Origin: an uncultured bacterium
GTDB taxonomy: Bacteria; Verrucomicrobiota; Kiritimatiellia; RFP12; UBA1067
Assembly: GCA_902779075.1 (NCBI GenBank)
Contig: CACZAK010000034.1
Coordinates: 1-42,783 of the forward strand
Length of the DNA: 42,783 nucleotides
Direction of reading: 5' to 3'
A program made the position numbers and the translations under genes. The notes below the pieces were generated by a model, which did not search any database, was not told where the DNA came from, and saw nothing but the letters and a program-made list of their open reading frames with translations. Below are positions 8,524 through 16,603 of the stretch, piece by piece (within the stretch, counting starts at the first letter, position 1; each line of letters begins with the position of its first letter).

Positions 8524-8760
8524 CCTCGCCTTTGAGAGGCAAGACGGAAATAGTATGCCACATTCCCCCGCTCAACGCAGCAGGTTTTTGAAAATTGAAG
8601 TTTTGCACGCGGTTTGAAATGTGAATGCGCGGTACGTCAGTTATCGCGATATGTGACGTAGCGGGTTTGAGGTGTGAGATTATGGTGCGGAACGTGGTTT
8701 GGGGTAATTGCGGCTCGCCCGGAGGGCTCGCCCCACCACGGCTCGGCGGGACGCCTCGCC
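8524..8760 (-). repeat. Dispersed element, copy A (diverged)
   Basis: Aligns over its whole length with copies B (9240-9467) and C (10346-10536). Landmarks are GCCTTTGAGAGGCAAGACGG, the GAAATTGAAGTTTTGC-like block, GCGCGGTACGTCA with TATCGCGATA, and GATTATGGTGCGGAACGTGG, followed by GC-rich GGCTCGCC repeats. On the minus strand it holds a promoter-like CTGCGT-17-CATACT (8580-8552). Confidence 0.8.
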
Positions 8761-8859
8761 CCACCGCTCCTCGCCCCACTCGGCTCGGCGGAACGCCTCG
8801 CCCCACCGAGCGGACGCGGCAGGCGCGGCCCTCCCGCTGTTGGCCGAGCCACCATGACA

Positions 8860-9250
8860 GGGGGATTTATGAGCTACACAGGGGGGATTTTTGAGCTACG
8901 CAGGGGGGATTTTTGAGCTACGCAGGGGGGATTTTTGAGCTACGCAGGGGGGTACGCAGGGGGGATTTATGAGCTACGCAGGGAAAGCGAACTCCCTACG
9001 ATTAGGAAACGACCTGCCTACGATTAGGGTTTGATGCCCCTACTGCGAGGGCATGACCTGCGTACTGACTTGCATTCAGTTGCCAGCTTGAAAAACGCCC
9101 GAGCATGAACGCATCACCATGTATAGACATTCAGTCCCCCTATGCATAGAAAAAACATCCCTTATGCATAAGCGTTTGATTCCATAAGCATAAGGGATCA
9201 AGTCTCTATGCATAAGCGTTTGCTCAACTATACATAAGCCTCGCCTTTGA
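8860..9250. repeat. 22-bp-periodic repeat array of three unit types
   Basis: Block 1 (8860-8980): GGGGGGATTTTTGAGCTACGC-type units at 8881, 8903 and 8925, plus variants at 8860 and 8959 and a 12-bp partial at 8947. Block 2 (8996-9061): units beginning CTACGATTAGG or CTACTGCGAGG at 8996, 9018 and 9040, again 22 bp apart. Block 3 (9141-9250): TATGCATAAGCGTTTG-like units at 9141, 9163, 9185, 9207 and 9229, exactly 22 bp apart. The first block resembles multi-repeat ends of IS21-type elements (recollection, not checked). No gene is present. Confidence 0.75.
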
Positions 9251-9467
9251 TAGGCAAGACGGAAATATTATGCCACATTCCCCCGCCCAACGCAAGCGGG
9301 ATTTTGGGAAATTGAAGTTTTGCGCAAGTTTTGGGATGTGAATGCGCGGTACGTCACATATCGCGATAGGTAAAGTAGCGGGTATGAGGCGTGAGATTAT
9401 GGTGCGGAACGTGGTTTTTGTGGGAACTGCGGCTCGGCGGGACGCCTCGCCCCACCTCGGCTCGCCC
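9240..9467 (-). repeat. Dispersed element, copy B
   Basis: Positions 9277-9467 match copy C (10346-10536) over 191 bp with three differences and no gap by eye. On the minus strand it carries TTGCGT-17-CATAAT (9295-9267). It sits just downstream of the PIN/antitoxin pair. Confidence 0.85.
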
Positions 9468-9538
9468 CACCATGTGGCCGCGACGGAGCGCGGCCATCCC
9501 GGTGCGGCAGTTGTTGTAATAGTTATGGAGGCGGGGCG

Positions 9539-9772
9539 TCATGCGGTCACGCAATCCGTGCTGGATTGACGGAGCATCTGCCCGGTCTTTCTAGCTTCTT
9601 CAGCCAGTTCTTCAAGGCTGATGTTCTGATAGAGATGCGTCTTTCGCCATTCGGTATAATCGCCCGCACCGCGATTCATCAACATGATGAACCGTTCGGC
9701 ATCCACGTCGCCCAATGCCTTGGCAAGAGCCTCAAAGCCCTTTATGCAAATGTCATGTTCGTTAATTCGCAT
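9539..9772 (-). CDS. Small protein paired with PIN-domain gene, putative antitoxin
   Basis: 77 residues from the ATG at 9772, overlapping the end of the PIN gene by 11 nt, so probably translated from the same mRNA. It reads RINEHDICIKGFEALAKALG ... ERFIMLMNRGAGDYTEWRKT ... ISLEELAEEARKTGQ: an acidic/amphipathic small protein with no recognisable DNA-binding motif. Gene order is toxin first, then the small partner. Assignment as antitoxin is inference from pairing and size. Confidence 0.6.
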   Translation of the reverse strand: MRINEHDICIKGFEALAKALGDVDAERFIMLMNRGAGDYTEWRKTHLYQNISLEELAEEARKTGQMLRQSSTDCVTA

Positions 9773-10202
9773 TCTGAACCTCCACCGCAAATTCAACAGG
9801 ATTGGCAACCCTTGTCAGGCCATGCTGACGAACCTTCTTCAATATTCCAATGTCGGTTGTCAGGAACCAGTCGCAGTCAACCGCGCTCGCACAAGCTAGA
9901 TGGATGGCATCAGCATTGCCAAGGCCAACGCTCACCAATGCGGTCGCGTCGATTACGATCTCTGGCGTGATTTCAACATCAAACTTTGCCCCAGACTTCC
10001 ATGCCATGATCTTTACCCGTTGCATCGGAAACGGGTTGTCAAGGGCTTCCTTGTCCAACATGTCGCTCCATACGTACTCCACAACTCCAGTCCGCATGAG
10101 CTGCTGTACAAACAGCTTAGCCTCGGTCTCGAGGCGCACCTTCAGTTGAGACTGATCATCGAACGGTCGGTTGTAGCAGCAGTTGTCGAGATAAACCCTC
10201 AT
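9762..10202 (-). CDS. PIN-domain protein, probable VapC-like toxin
   Basis: 146 residues from the ATG at 10202, with GGAGG about 7 nt upstream. The N-terminal RVYLDNCCYNRPFDDQ holds the first PIN Asp (D6); later acidic positions are in SDMLDKEAL, LGNADAIHLACA and FLTTDIGIL, the usual four-acid metal site of PIN ribonucleases. Such toxins cleave tRNA, rRNA or mRNA and are held in check by a co-encoded antitoxin. The overlapping 77-aa gene downstream is the natural partner. The pair is bracketed by two near-identical repeat copies, and its promoter lies inside one of them. Confidence 0.8.
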   Translation of the reverse strand: MRVYLDNCCYNRPFDDQSQLKVRLETEAKLFVQQLMRTGVVEYVWSDMLDKEALDNPFPMQRVKIMAWKSGAKFDVEITPEIVIDATALVSVGLGNADAIHLACASAVDCDWFLTTDIGILKKVRQHGLTRVANPVEFAVEVQNAN

Positions 10203-10335
10203 GTCGACACCTCCGCAAAAATGCGCCCAGACACTACCCTGCCGCAGAATGCAATACAATCCCTTCGGAAGAGCGTGCGCCCTTCCGTCTTCCCGCTGCG
10301 CGGAATCTGCCATTCACTGCGTGTCATTGGTAGCA

Positions 10336-10364
10336 ATGATACCAAATTCCCCCGCCCACCGCAA
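10336..10364 (-). promoter_or_regulatory. Promoter of PIN/antitoxin pair inside repeat copy C
   Basis: Minus strand TTGCGG (10364-10359), 17-bp spacer, TATCAT (10341-10336). It would give a leader of about 125 nt before the ATG at 10202. The -35 and spacer belong to the dispersed element; the -10 lies at its edge. Confidence 0.5.
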
Positions 10365-10536
10365 GCGGGATTTTGGGAAATTGAAGTTTTGCGCACGTTT
10401 TGGGATGTGAATGCGCGGTACGTCACATATCGCGATAGGTGAAGTAGCGGGTATGAGGCGTGAGATTATGGTGCGGAACGTGGTTTTTGTGGGAACTGCG
10501 GCTCGGCGGGACGCCTCGCCCCACCTCGGCTCGCCC
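10346..10536 (-). repeat. Dispersed element, copy C
   Basis: 191 bp, three differences from copy B, same orientation. It lies between the end of murA and the promoter region of the PIN gene. It includes the arms CCCGC/GCGGG, the palindrome TATCGCGATA, and the GC-rich GGCTCGGCGGGACGCC tail. Confidence 0.85.
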
Positions 10537-10587
10537 GGAGGGTTCGCCCCACCATGGCTCGACGGGACGCGCCGGGAAATGAGACCA

Positions 10588-11898
10588 TCAGACGTTAGAC
10601 GATGCGCCAAGGCGCTTGACGTCCGCGCCAAGCGCGGAGAGCTCCTTCTCCACAGATTCGTACCCGCGGTCGACCGACTCCGCGTTTAGGATCGTCGTCT
10701 GACCCTTCGCGCAGAGCGCGGCGAGGATGAGGGCAATGCCCGCGCGGATGTCGGGCGAGGTGACCGTGGAGCCGACAAGTTGCGTGGGACCGGTCACGAC
10801 CACGCGGTGCGGGTCGCACTGCACGATCTTCGCCCCCATGCCGATGAGGTGGTCCACGAAGTAGAGCCGGCTCTCGAACATCTTCTCGAAGAAGAGACAC
10901 GTCCCGCGCGTCTGCGTAGCAAGCACGATGAGGATCGAGATGAGATCGCTCGGGAACATCGGCCACGGACCGTCCGCCACGGATGGAATCGCGTCGCCGA
11001 GGTCGTAGTGCATCTTGAGGTGGCGGTGGACAGGCACGTGTACCGTCCCCTTCGCCGCGTCCTCGCTCCACCGTACGCCGAAACGCCGTAGGGGTTTGGA
11101 GAGCACGCGAAACGACGCGATGTCCATGTTTTCGAGCGTCAGCTCGCCACCCGTGATGACGGCCGCCACGAGGTAGCTCACCGCCTCGATGAGGTCGCAA
11201 CCCACGCGCGCCGTACAGCCGTGCAGACGCTCCACGCCCTCAATGCGGAGAAGGTTCGTACCCGCGCCCGCGATGCGTGCGCCCATCGCGTTCAGCATCG
11301 CGCAGAGGTCCTGCACGTGCGGTTCACACGCGGCGTTGTAAATCTCCGTAACGCCGCGCGCGAGCACTGCCGCCATGAGGATGTTTTCCGTGGCCGTCAC
11401 GCTCGCCTCGTCGAGGAGAATACGCGCGCCGACGAGACCATTCTTGGGCGCCTTCACGGAGAGTATGCGTCGGCCACATTTCACCTTTGCGCCGAGGGAC
11501 TCAAAGCCCTCAAAGTGCGTGTCGAGCCGACGATGTCCGATACCGTCCCCGCCTGGCGGCGGGAGGTTCACGGACCCCGTGCGCGCGAGGAGCGGCCCCG
11601 CGAAGAGGATTGACGTGCGGATTTTCCGCGCGAGCTCCGGGTCGAGGCGAGCGCACTTCAGGCGCTTCGCCGTGACTGTTGCCATCCGCGCAGCCATATC
11701 GCGCGACACCTTCGCGCCGAAGCGCTGGGCGAACGCGAACATGAGGCGCACGTCGTCGATGTCTGGCACGTTCTCAAGAGTGACCGGCTCGTCCGAGAGC
11801 AGCGCCGCCGCGATCATCGGCAACGCCGCGTTTTTGTTGCCCGGCACGCGGTGGATGCCACCGACGGCCTTCCTACCCGTAATCTGGAACTTGCCCAT
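10588..11898 (-). CDS. murA: UDP-N-acetylglucosamine 1-carboxyvinyltransferase
   Basis: 436 residues, full length for MurA, which transfers enolpyruvate from PEP to UDP-GlcNAc in the first committed step of peptidoglycan synthesis in the cytosol. Seen: the N-terminal PGNKNAALP with catalytic Lys-Asn, the PEP loop LPPPGGDGIGHRRLDTHF, and the C-terminal DRGYESVEKELSALGA. The loop residue that is Cys115 in E. coli is Asp118 here. Cys-to-Asp at this position is known in Mycobacterium and Chlamydia MurA, which are fosfomycin-insensitive. GGAG lies 9 nt before the ATG, and the gene follows the Gfo/Idh/MocA gene by 14 nt. Confidence 0.95.
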   Translation of the reverse strand: MGKFQITGRKAVGGIHRVPGNKNAALPMIAAALLSDEPVTLENVPDIDDVRLMFAFAQRFGAKVSRDMAARMATVTAKRLKCARLDPELARKIRTSILFAGPLLARTGSVNLPPPGGDGIGHRRLDTHFEGFESLGAKVKCGRRILSVKAPKNGLVGARILLDEASVTATENILMAAVLARGVTEIYNAACEPHVQDLCAMLNAMGARIAGAGTNLLRIEGVERLHGCTARVGCDLIEAVSYLVAAVITGGELTLENMDIASFRVLSKPLRRFGVRWSEDAAKGTVHVPVHRHLKMHYDLGDAIPSVADGPWPMFPSDLISILIVLATQTRGTCLFFEKMFESRLYFVDHLIGMGAKIVQCDPHRVVVTGPTQLVGSTVTSPDIRAGIALILAALCAKGQTTILNAESVDRGYESVEKELSALGADVKRLGASSNV

Positions 11899-11912
11899 GG
11901 CGACAGCGCTCC

Positions 11913-13301
11913 TCAGCCAATTTTCCAGGGTGGACGAACGTATGGCACCAGAAGCGCATTAGCCGCTTCAGAGTTGCGGAAGCGGTTCGCCTTCGCATCC
12001 CAGTCGAGACGTCCCGGCACGCGCTGCGAGATACAACCGAGCAACACCATCTCCGTGAGCGGCACGGAGTGGTCCCAGTCCGAAAACGGACGCGCCCCGC
12101 CGCGCACGGCCTCGGCGAACTCCCAGTGGTGTCCCTTCACGCGCGGAAGCGAGACGTGGATGGCCTTCGTGGCAGGATGGTCCTGGTGGCGCGTGAACTT
12201 CGCATCGCCCTTCATCATCATCTGTCCGTTCCAGAACACGCCCTCCGTGCCGGCGATGAGCGTGCCGTCGAACTTCTCAAGCTTTCCGTTCGTTAGGCGG
12301 CGGCAGGTCTCGGGAGGCGGACAAGTATTGCCGTCGTACCAGTAGATTTCAATGGGCTTCGCCTGGCGTCCGCTCGTCACCACCAGCTTCACTGTCGTCG
12401 CCTTGGGATACGTCTCGGCGAACGTCTGCGTAGTCTTCACCGTCTCCACGCTCACCACGTCGCGCAGGTCAAGTCCGCGCCAGAAAGCGCTCATCACGTG
12501 GCACGCGATGTCGCCCATCGCGCCCGTTCCAAAGTCGAACCAACCGCGCCACTTGAACGCATGGTACACGCCCCTCTTGTACGGACGCTTCGGCGCGACG
12601 CCGAGCCAGAGGTTCCAGTCGAGCGTGTCGGGAACCGTGTCGGCCCCCGAGGGACGGTTCAGACCCTGCGGCCAGACCGGGCGGTTCGTCGTAACGTGGA
12701 TTTCGCGTATCTCGCCCAGCACACCGCTCTGGAGAATCTCGATGTTGCGGCGCCGTCCGTCCATGCCATTGCCATTGTTGCCCATCTGCGTGACGACACC
12801 GCACGTCTTCGCCACTTCGCGGAAACGCTCGGCCTCCCACCATGTGCGCACGAGGGGTTTCTCCACGTAGACGTGGCAGCCACGCTCCATCGCAGCGATG
12901 GCGCAGGCGGCGTGCATGTGATCGGGTGTGGAGACTACCACTGCGTCGAGGCTCTTCTCGCGTTCAAGCATGTCGCGCCAGTCCTGGTAGCGGTGCACCT
13001 TCGGGTAGTGCTTCGCCACCCGCTTCGCGGCACCGTCGAGAATCCGGCGGTCCACGTCGCAGAGCGCCACAATCTCCTCGCCCAGATTGAGAAACTCGTT
13101 GAGGTTCGCCCCGCCGCGTCCCCCGCTGCCGATAAACGCCATCCGGATTTTCTCTCCCGGCTTGCGGAAGCCCGCCTTACGCAGAATCGGCACGGGTGCC
13201 GTGGCATTAAGAGGTTCCTGCAACGAAATGCATCCGGACACCGTAATGCCCGCTGCGGCTACCATGCCGCCTCCAATAAATTCTCTCCGTGAAATCTCCA
13301 C
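11913..13301 (-). CDS. Tat-exported Gfo/Idh/MocA-family oxidoreductase, probable lipoprotein
   Basis: 462 residues from a GTG at 13301, chosen because AAGGA lies 8 nt upstream and the next codons give the Tat signal (ISRREFIGGGMVAAAG). A lipobox (VSGC) follows near residue 25. The nucleotide-binding motif AFIGSGGRGG and the EKPLVRTWWEAE motif identify the NAD(P)-dependent sugar oxidoreductase family; the long C-terminal domain (WRGWFDFGTGAMGDIACHV) matches exported members common in PVC bacteria and Bacteroidota. The substrate is unknown, likely a glycan-derived sugar. It precedes murA by 14 nt. A 10-codon reading frame sits just before the GTG. Confidence 0.9.
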   Translation of the reverse strand: MEISRREFIGGGMVAAAGITVSGCISLQEPLNATAPVPILRKAGFRKPGEKIRMAFIGSGGRGGANLNEFLNLGEEIVALCDVDRRILDGAAKRVAKHYPKVHRYQDWRDMLEREKSLDAVVVSTPDHMHAACAIAAMERGCHVYVEKPLVRTWWEAERFREVAKTCGVVTQMGNNGNGMDGRRRNIEILQSGVLGEIREIHVTTNRPVWPQGLNRPSGADTVPDTLDWNLWLGVAPKRPYKRGVYHAFKWRGWFDFGTGAMGDIACHVMSAFWRGLDLRDVVSVETVKTTQTFAETYPKATTVKLVVTSGRQAKPIEIYWYDGNTCPPPETCRRLTNGKLEKFDGTLIAGTEGVFWNGQMMMKGDAKFTRHQDHPATKAIHVSLPRVKGHHWEFAEAVRGGARPFSDWDHSVPLTEMVLLGCISQRVPGRLDWDAKANRFRNSEAANALLVPYVRPPWKIG

Positions 13302-13342
13302 GTTCAAGATCCTTTCTTGATGGTATATTTTGCCATGGCGGT

Positions 13343-13383
13343 AGTATAGCATATTCCCAGCGCGGGGGGAATTGTGTTATACT
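13343..13383. promoter_or_regulatory. Divergent -10 boxes for the oxidoreductase gene and queC
   Basis: Minus strand TATACT at 13348-13343 and plus strand TATACT at 13378-13383, only 29 bp apart, so the two promoters must overlap. The queC box is an extended -10 (TGTTATACT) ending 8 nt before its ATG at 13392, implying a leaderless transcript. Confidence 0.55.
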
Positions 13384-13391
13384 TCTCCCGC

Positions 13392-14099
13392 ATGAAAAAA
13401 GAAGACATACAGGCCGTCGTGGTGTTAAGCGGCGGACAGGACAGCGCGACCTGCCTCGCGCTCGCCGTGCGCCGCCACGGCGCGGACCGCGTCGCCGCCA
13501 TCACCTTCAACTACGGCCAGCGCCACGCCCTCGAAACGAAGTACGCGAAAGCCCTCGCGCGCCGCTTCGGCATCGCCCGACACAAGGTGGTGCGCCTCGA
13601 CTTCTACCGGCACCTCACGCGCAACGCGCTCATGAACGACGACATCCCGATCGCCAAGCGCGCGGACGCGACCTGTCCCACGACAGTCGTGGAGGGACGC
13701 AACGCCTTCTTCCTGCTCTCCGCCGGCGTGTGGGCCAAGTCGCTCGGCGCACGCGAGATCTACACAGGGGTATCTCAGGCCGACTTCTCCGGCTATCCTG
13801 ACTGCCGGGCGGACTTCATCCGCGCGCAGCAGCGCATGATGCGTCTTGCGATGGAATGGCCCTTCAAGATCGTCACACCGTTCATGAACAAGACGAAGGC
13901 CGAGGAATGGGCGCTCGCCGACAAACTCGGCATCCTAGACATCGTGAAGAACGAGACGCTCACCTGCTACAACGGCATCCCCGGCGCAGGCTGCGGGAAA
14001 TGCCCGGCCTGCAAGCTCCGAAACGCCGGACTCCGCGAATTCGAGAAGCGCCAGCGCACAACAAAAGCCAAGCGCGCCACGTCACGCCCGCGCGCTTGA
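13392..14099 (+). CDS. queC: 7-cyano-7-deazaguanine synthase
   Basis: 235 residues. QueC makes preQ0 from 7-carboxy-7-deazaguanine with ammonia and ATP, on the queuosine pathway. The PP-loop ATPase motif SGGQDS is at residues 13-18, TFNYGQRH follows, and the C-terminal zinc site CYNGIPGAGCGKCPAC has the four expected cysteines. The start at 13392 follows directly after a promoter; an in-frame start 18 nt earlier would lie inside the -10 box. No other queuosine gene is nearby. Its last 18 bp overlap the end of the convergent phosphoesterase gene. Confidence 0.95.
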   Translation: MKKEDIQAVVVLSGGQDSATCLALAVRRHGADRVAAITFNYGQRHALETKYAKALARRFGIARHKVVRLDFYRHLTRNALMNDDIPIAKRADATCPTTVVEGRNAFFLLSAGVWAKSLGAREIYTGVSQADFSGYPDCRADFIRAQQRMMRLAMEWPFKIVTPFMNKTKAEEWALADKLGILDIVKNETLTCYNGIPGAGCGKCPACKLRNAGLREFEKRQRTTKAKRATSRPRA

Positions 14100-15236
14100 C
14101 AGCTCGAACATCTGGCTCGGAGTGCGCGCATCGCCGGGATAGAACGTCGCCTTCACGGAACGGTCCGAAACGGACAGCGTGACGTGCCCCGCCGCGCGGG
14201 CGAGCCAGTACTCCCTGAGGTTCGGCGCCACTTCGCCAATGCAGGTACGGAAGTCCGCACGCGCACGGTCATCCGTGAGCAGCGGGGCGGTAATCGTTCC
14301 GTATCCGTCCGGCGCGGTCGCGACAGGTTTTGAAAACGCCATTTCCTCGTCTGTCCACACGGCGCTCGTGATGAATTGCGTAAGCTCGCCCTCAGCCGAC
14401 TTGAGCCGCTTGAAGTCGATCACGTGGGTGTGTCCGGCGAGAACGATCGCGTGGCGGCGCATGAGCTTCGCGATGAGCGCGCGGCGCGTTTCGTTGTACT
14501 TGGGCGCGCCGAGGAGACTCCAGCGGAACGAACCGGAATCGCTGAATACGAGGGGGCCGTGCGTCACGAGAAACAGGTGCCGCGCGCCCTCCGTCTCGTC
14601 TACGAGGCGGTTGATGCGCTCGGGATCGGGACAGTTGAAGTCCACCACCACCCAGGCGTCAGACCCCTGACGGAAGGAGTACGTGGTGGATTCCACGGTC
14701 TGTCCGAGCTCGCGCCCCATCGTGGCGTTCGACCATGCGTGGTACGCCTCGCACGCGCCGTCGCCGCGGATGTCGTGGTTGCCCTCCACCGCGACGAACG
14801 GCAAACGCCCCGCGTAGGCTCGCTTCATGAGCTGCATCGCGTCGTCCAGCATCCGCTTGTGCGTGGGCTGGTCGTCACAGTCGCCTTGCACGAGGTCACC
14901 GAGCTGCAGCACGAAGCGGGCGTCGGACGGCAGGCACGCGGCAGAGGCCTTCAGGAGGCGCGGACACCGCTCCGCCCACATGTCGCCATTGCGCATGAAC
15001 TCGGCGCGCTGCACACGCCAGAGCCATTCGGACTTCCGGTCGTTGTCGTAGTGGGTGTGGTAGGTCGATGAGGGGAACGTGTCGTAGTGCGTGTCGCCGA
15101 GCAGAACCACGGAGTATGCGTCGCGGTCACGCCGCGCAAGCGACGCGCAGCCACCGAGGCACAGCGCGCCAGCGGCGCAACCCTTCAACCAGTCCCGTCG
15201 TCCAAGACGCGGAAACGCTTCGTGCTGTTTTTTCAT
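14082..15236 (-). CDS. Tat-exported metallophosphoesterase, probable lipoprotein
   Basis: 384 residues from the ATG at 15236. The N-terminus LGRRDWLKGCAAGALCLGGC is a twin-arginine signal with a lipobox. The five metallophosphoesterase blocks appear in order: LLGDTHYD, LQLGDLVQGD, VEGNHDI, LVTHGPL and LAGHTHV, supplying the dimetal ligands. The substrate of this exported calcineurin-like enzyme is unknown. It starts 5 nt after the metK stop and is probably co-transcribed with it. Its 3' end overlaps queC by 18 bp tail to tail. Confidence 0.9.
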   Translation of the reverse strand: MKKQHEAFPRLGRRDWLKGCAAGALCLGGCASLARRDRDAYSVVLLGDTHYDTFPSSTYHTHYDNDRKSEWLWRVQRAEFMRNGDMWAERCPRLLKASAACLPSDARFVLQLGDLVQGDCDDQPTHKRMLDDAMQLMKRAYAGRLPFVAVEGNHDIRGDGACEAYHAWSNATMGRELGQTVESTTYSFRQGSDAWVVVDFNCPDPERINRLVDETEGARHLFLVTHGPLVFSDSGSFRWSLLGAPKYNETRRALIAKLMRRHAIVLAGHTHVIDFKRLKSAEGELTQFITSAVWTDEEMAFSKPVATAPDGYGTITAPLLTDDRARADFRTCIGEVAPNLREYWLARAAGHVTLSVSDRSVKATFYPGDARTPSQMFELSSARA

Positions 15237-15241
15237 GTCGT

Positions 15242-16426
15242 CTAGCCGAGTATATCCTTCAGGGCGGCTATCTTGTCCGTCTTCTCCCACGGGAAGGCGT
15301 CGCGCCCGAAATGTCCGTAGCTCGCCGTGTCGCGGTAGCACCAGCCCTTCGGCTCGGTGAGGCCGAGGTCGGCGGTAAGCGCGTAGGGACAGAAGTCGAA
15401 CACCTTGCCGGAGAGGATGAGCTTCTCGATCTGCTCGTTCGTGACGCCGTGGTTCGTGCCGAACGTCTTCACGCACACGGAGACGGGCCGGTCCACGCCG
15501 ATTGCGTAGGCCACCTGGATCTGGCAGCGGTCTGCGTAGCCGGCGGCGACGATGTTCTTCGCCGCGTAGCGCGCGTAGTAGGCCGCGCTGCGGTCCACCT
15601 TCGAGGGATCCTTGCCGCTGAAGGCGCCGCCGCCGTGAGCGGCCATGCCGCCGTAGGTGTCCACGATGATCTTGCGCCCGGTGAGGCCGCTGTCGCCAGT
15701 GGGGCCTCCCACCACGAACTTGCCGGTGGGGTTCACGTAGAAGCGCGTACGGTTCGTGAGGAGCTTCGTCTTAGCGAGGCGGTCGCGGGCGATCTCCTCG
15801 ATCTGCGCGTAGGATTTCTTGTTCGCGCCCTCATCGGTGGTCTGGTGTGAGATGACGACCGTGTCGATCGCGACGGGCCGTCCGTCCTCGTAGACGACGG
15901 AAAGCTGGCTCTTGGAGTCGGGGCGCAGGAACGGCAGCTTGCGCGTCTTGCGCAGGCGCGCGAAGTGGACCAGCAGCTCGTGCGCGTACATGATCGGGGC
16001 AGGCATGAGCGACGGCGTCTCGCGCGTCGCGTAGCCGAACATCATGCCCTGGTCGCCTGCGCCCTGCTTCTTGGCCTCCTTGCGGTTGACGCCCTGGGCG
16101 ATATCGGGACTCTGCCCGTGGAGCGCGCTCACGTAGTTGAACGTGTCCCAGCTGAATCCCTCGGCTGGACGGTCGTAGCCGATGTCCTTCACCACGCGGC
16201 GGGCGATCTCCTGCGTGTTGACCGTGTCGAACCCCTGGCTGGTGATCTCGCCCATGTTGACGACGAGGCCGGGACCGCACATCGTCTCGCAGGCGACGTG
16301 CGCGCGCGCGTCCTTCGCGAGACAGGCGTCCAAGATCGCATCTGAGATCTGGTCGGCGACTTTGTCGGGGTGGCCTTCCGAGACAGACTCGGAAGTGAAA
16401 ACGTGCCGTGCGGCATGTTTTTGCAT
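15242..16426 (-). CDS. metK: S-adenosylmethionine synthetase
   Basis: 394 residues, normal family length. MetK makes SAM from methionine and ATP. Diagnostic motifs: [18 protein letters not shown] at the N-terminus, [12 protein letters not shown] (ATP binding) near residue 125, and [19 protein letters not shown] near residue 265. It has its own extended -10 (TGGTATACT) and a structured leader of about 120 nt, so expression is likely set separately from uvrB upstream. The metallophosphoesterase gene follows at once. Confidence 0.97.
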   Translation of the reverse strand: MQKHAARHVFTSESVSEGHPDKVADQISDAILDACLAKDARAHVACETMCGPGLVVNMGEITSQGFDTVNTQEIARRVVKDIGYDRPAEGFSWDTFNYVSALHGQSPDIAQGVNRKEAKKQGAGDQGMMFGYATRETPSLMPAPIMYAHELLVHFARLRKTRKLPFLRPDSKSQLSVVYEDGRPVAIDTVVISHQTTDEGANKKSYAQIEEIARDRLAKTKLLTNRTRFYVNPTGKFVVGGPTGDSGLTGRKIIVDTYGGMAAHGGGAFSGKDPSKVDRSAAYYARYAAKNIVAAGYADRCQIQVAYAIGVDRPVSVCVKTFGTNHGVTNEQIEKLILSGKVFDFCPYALTADLGLTEPKGWCYRDTASYGHFGRDAFPWEKTDKIAALKDILG

Positions 16427-16547
16427 GTTCTACTCTCTTTCTTCGTACTTGCGAAGCGCATCCGGGGGAACTTCCCGAACCACCGTGGCTGACGCTCGGT
16501 TGGCGCAGGGGCGACCCGCCCCCGCTTCCTGATGCAGAATCGAATGA
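16427..16547 (-). promoter_or_regulatory. Structured 5' leader of metK, candidate cis-regulatory RNA
   Basis: Minus strand, after TATACT (16557-16552). Possible pairings: TGCATC (about 16536-16531) with GATGCG (about 16461-16456); GGGGG with CCCCC just before it, competing with a local GGGGCG-GGT-CGCCCC hairpin; CCGAGC-type arms around AACC/GGTT; and near the ribosome site either TGCG-CTT-CGCA or CTTCG-CAAGTA-CGAAG. Mutually exclusive stems are typical of switches. It matches no SAM riboswitch consensus that I remember. Part of the hairpin could be REP-derived. Confidence 0.4.
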
Positions 16548-16551
16548 CAAG

Positions 16552-16560
16552 AGTATACCA
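16552..16560 (-). promoter_or_regulatory. Extended -10 box of metK
   Basis: TGG-TATACT on the minus strand; no strong -35 is visible 17 bp upstream. It lies between the end of uvrB and the metK leader. Confidence 0.5.
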
Positions 16561-16603
16561 TACTCGGCCTCCAATGGCGAGTGGAAAGTTGGCTATTCGT
16601 ATG

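Noticed and set aside
8860..9250. CRISPR array
   Set aside because: There are no unique spacers between constant repeats, the unit is only 22 bp, unit types change, and no cas gene is near.
9342..9440. Short plus-strand frames beginning MRGTSHIAIG in the dispersed elements
   Set aside because: They recur only because the DNA repeats; they run into GC-rich repeat tails and have no ribosome site or domain.
9240..10536. Integron cassette with attC sites
   Set aside because: No GTTRRRY/RYYYAAC core pairs or integrase; the flanking copies are long direct repeats instead.
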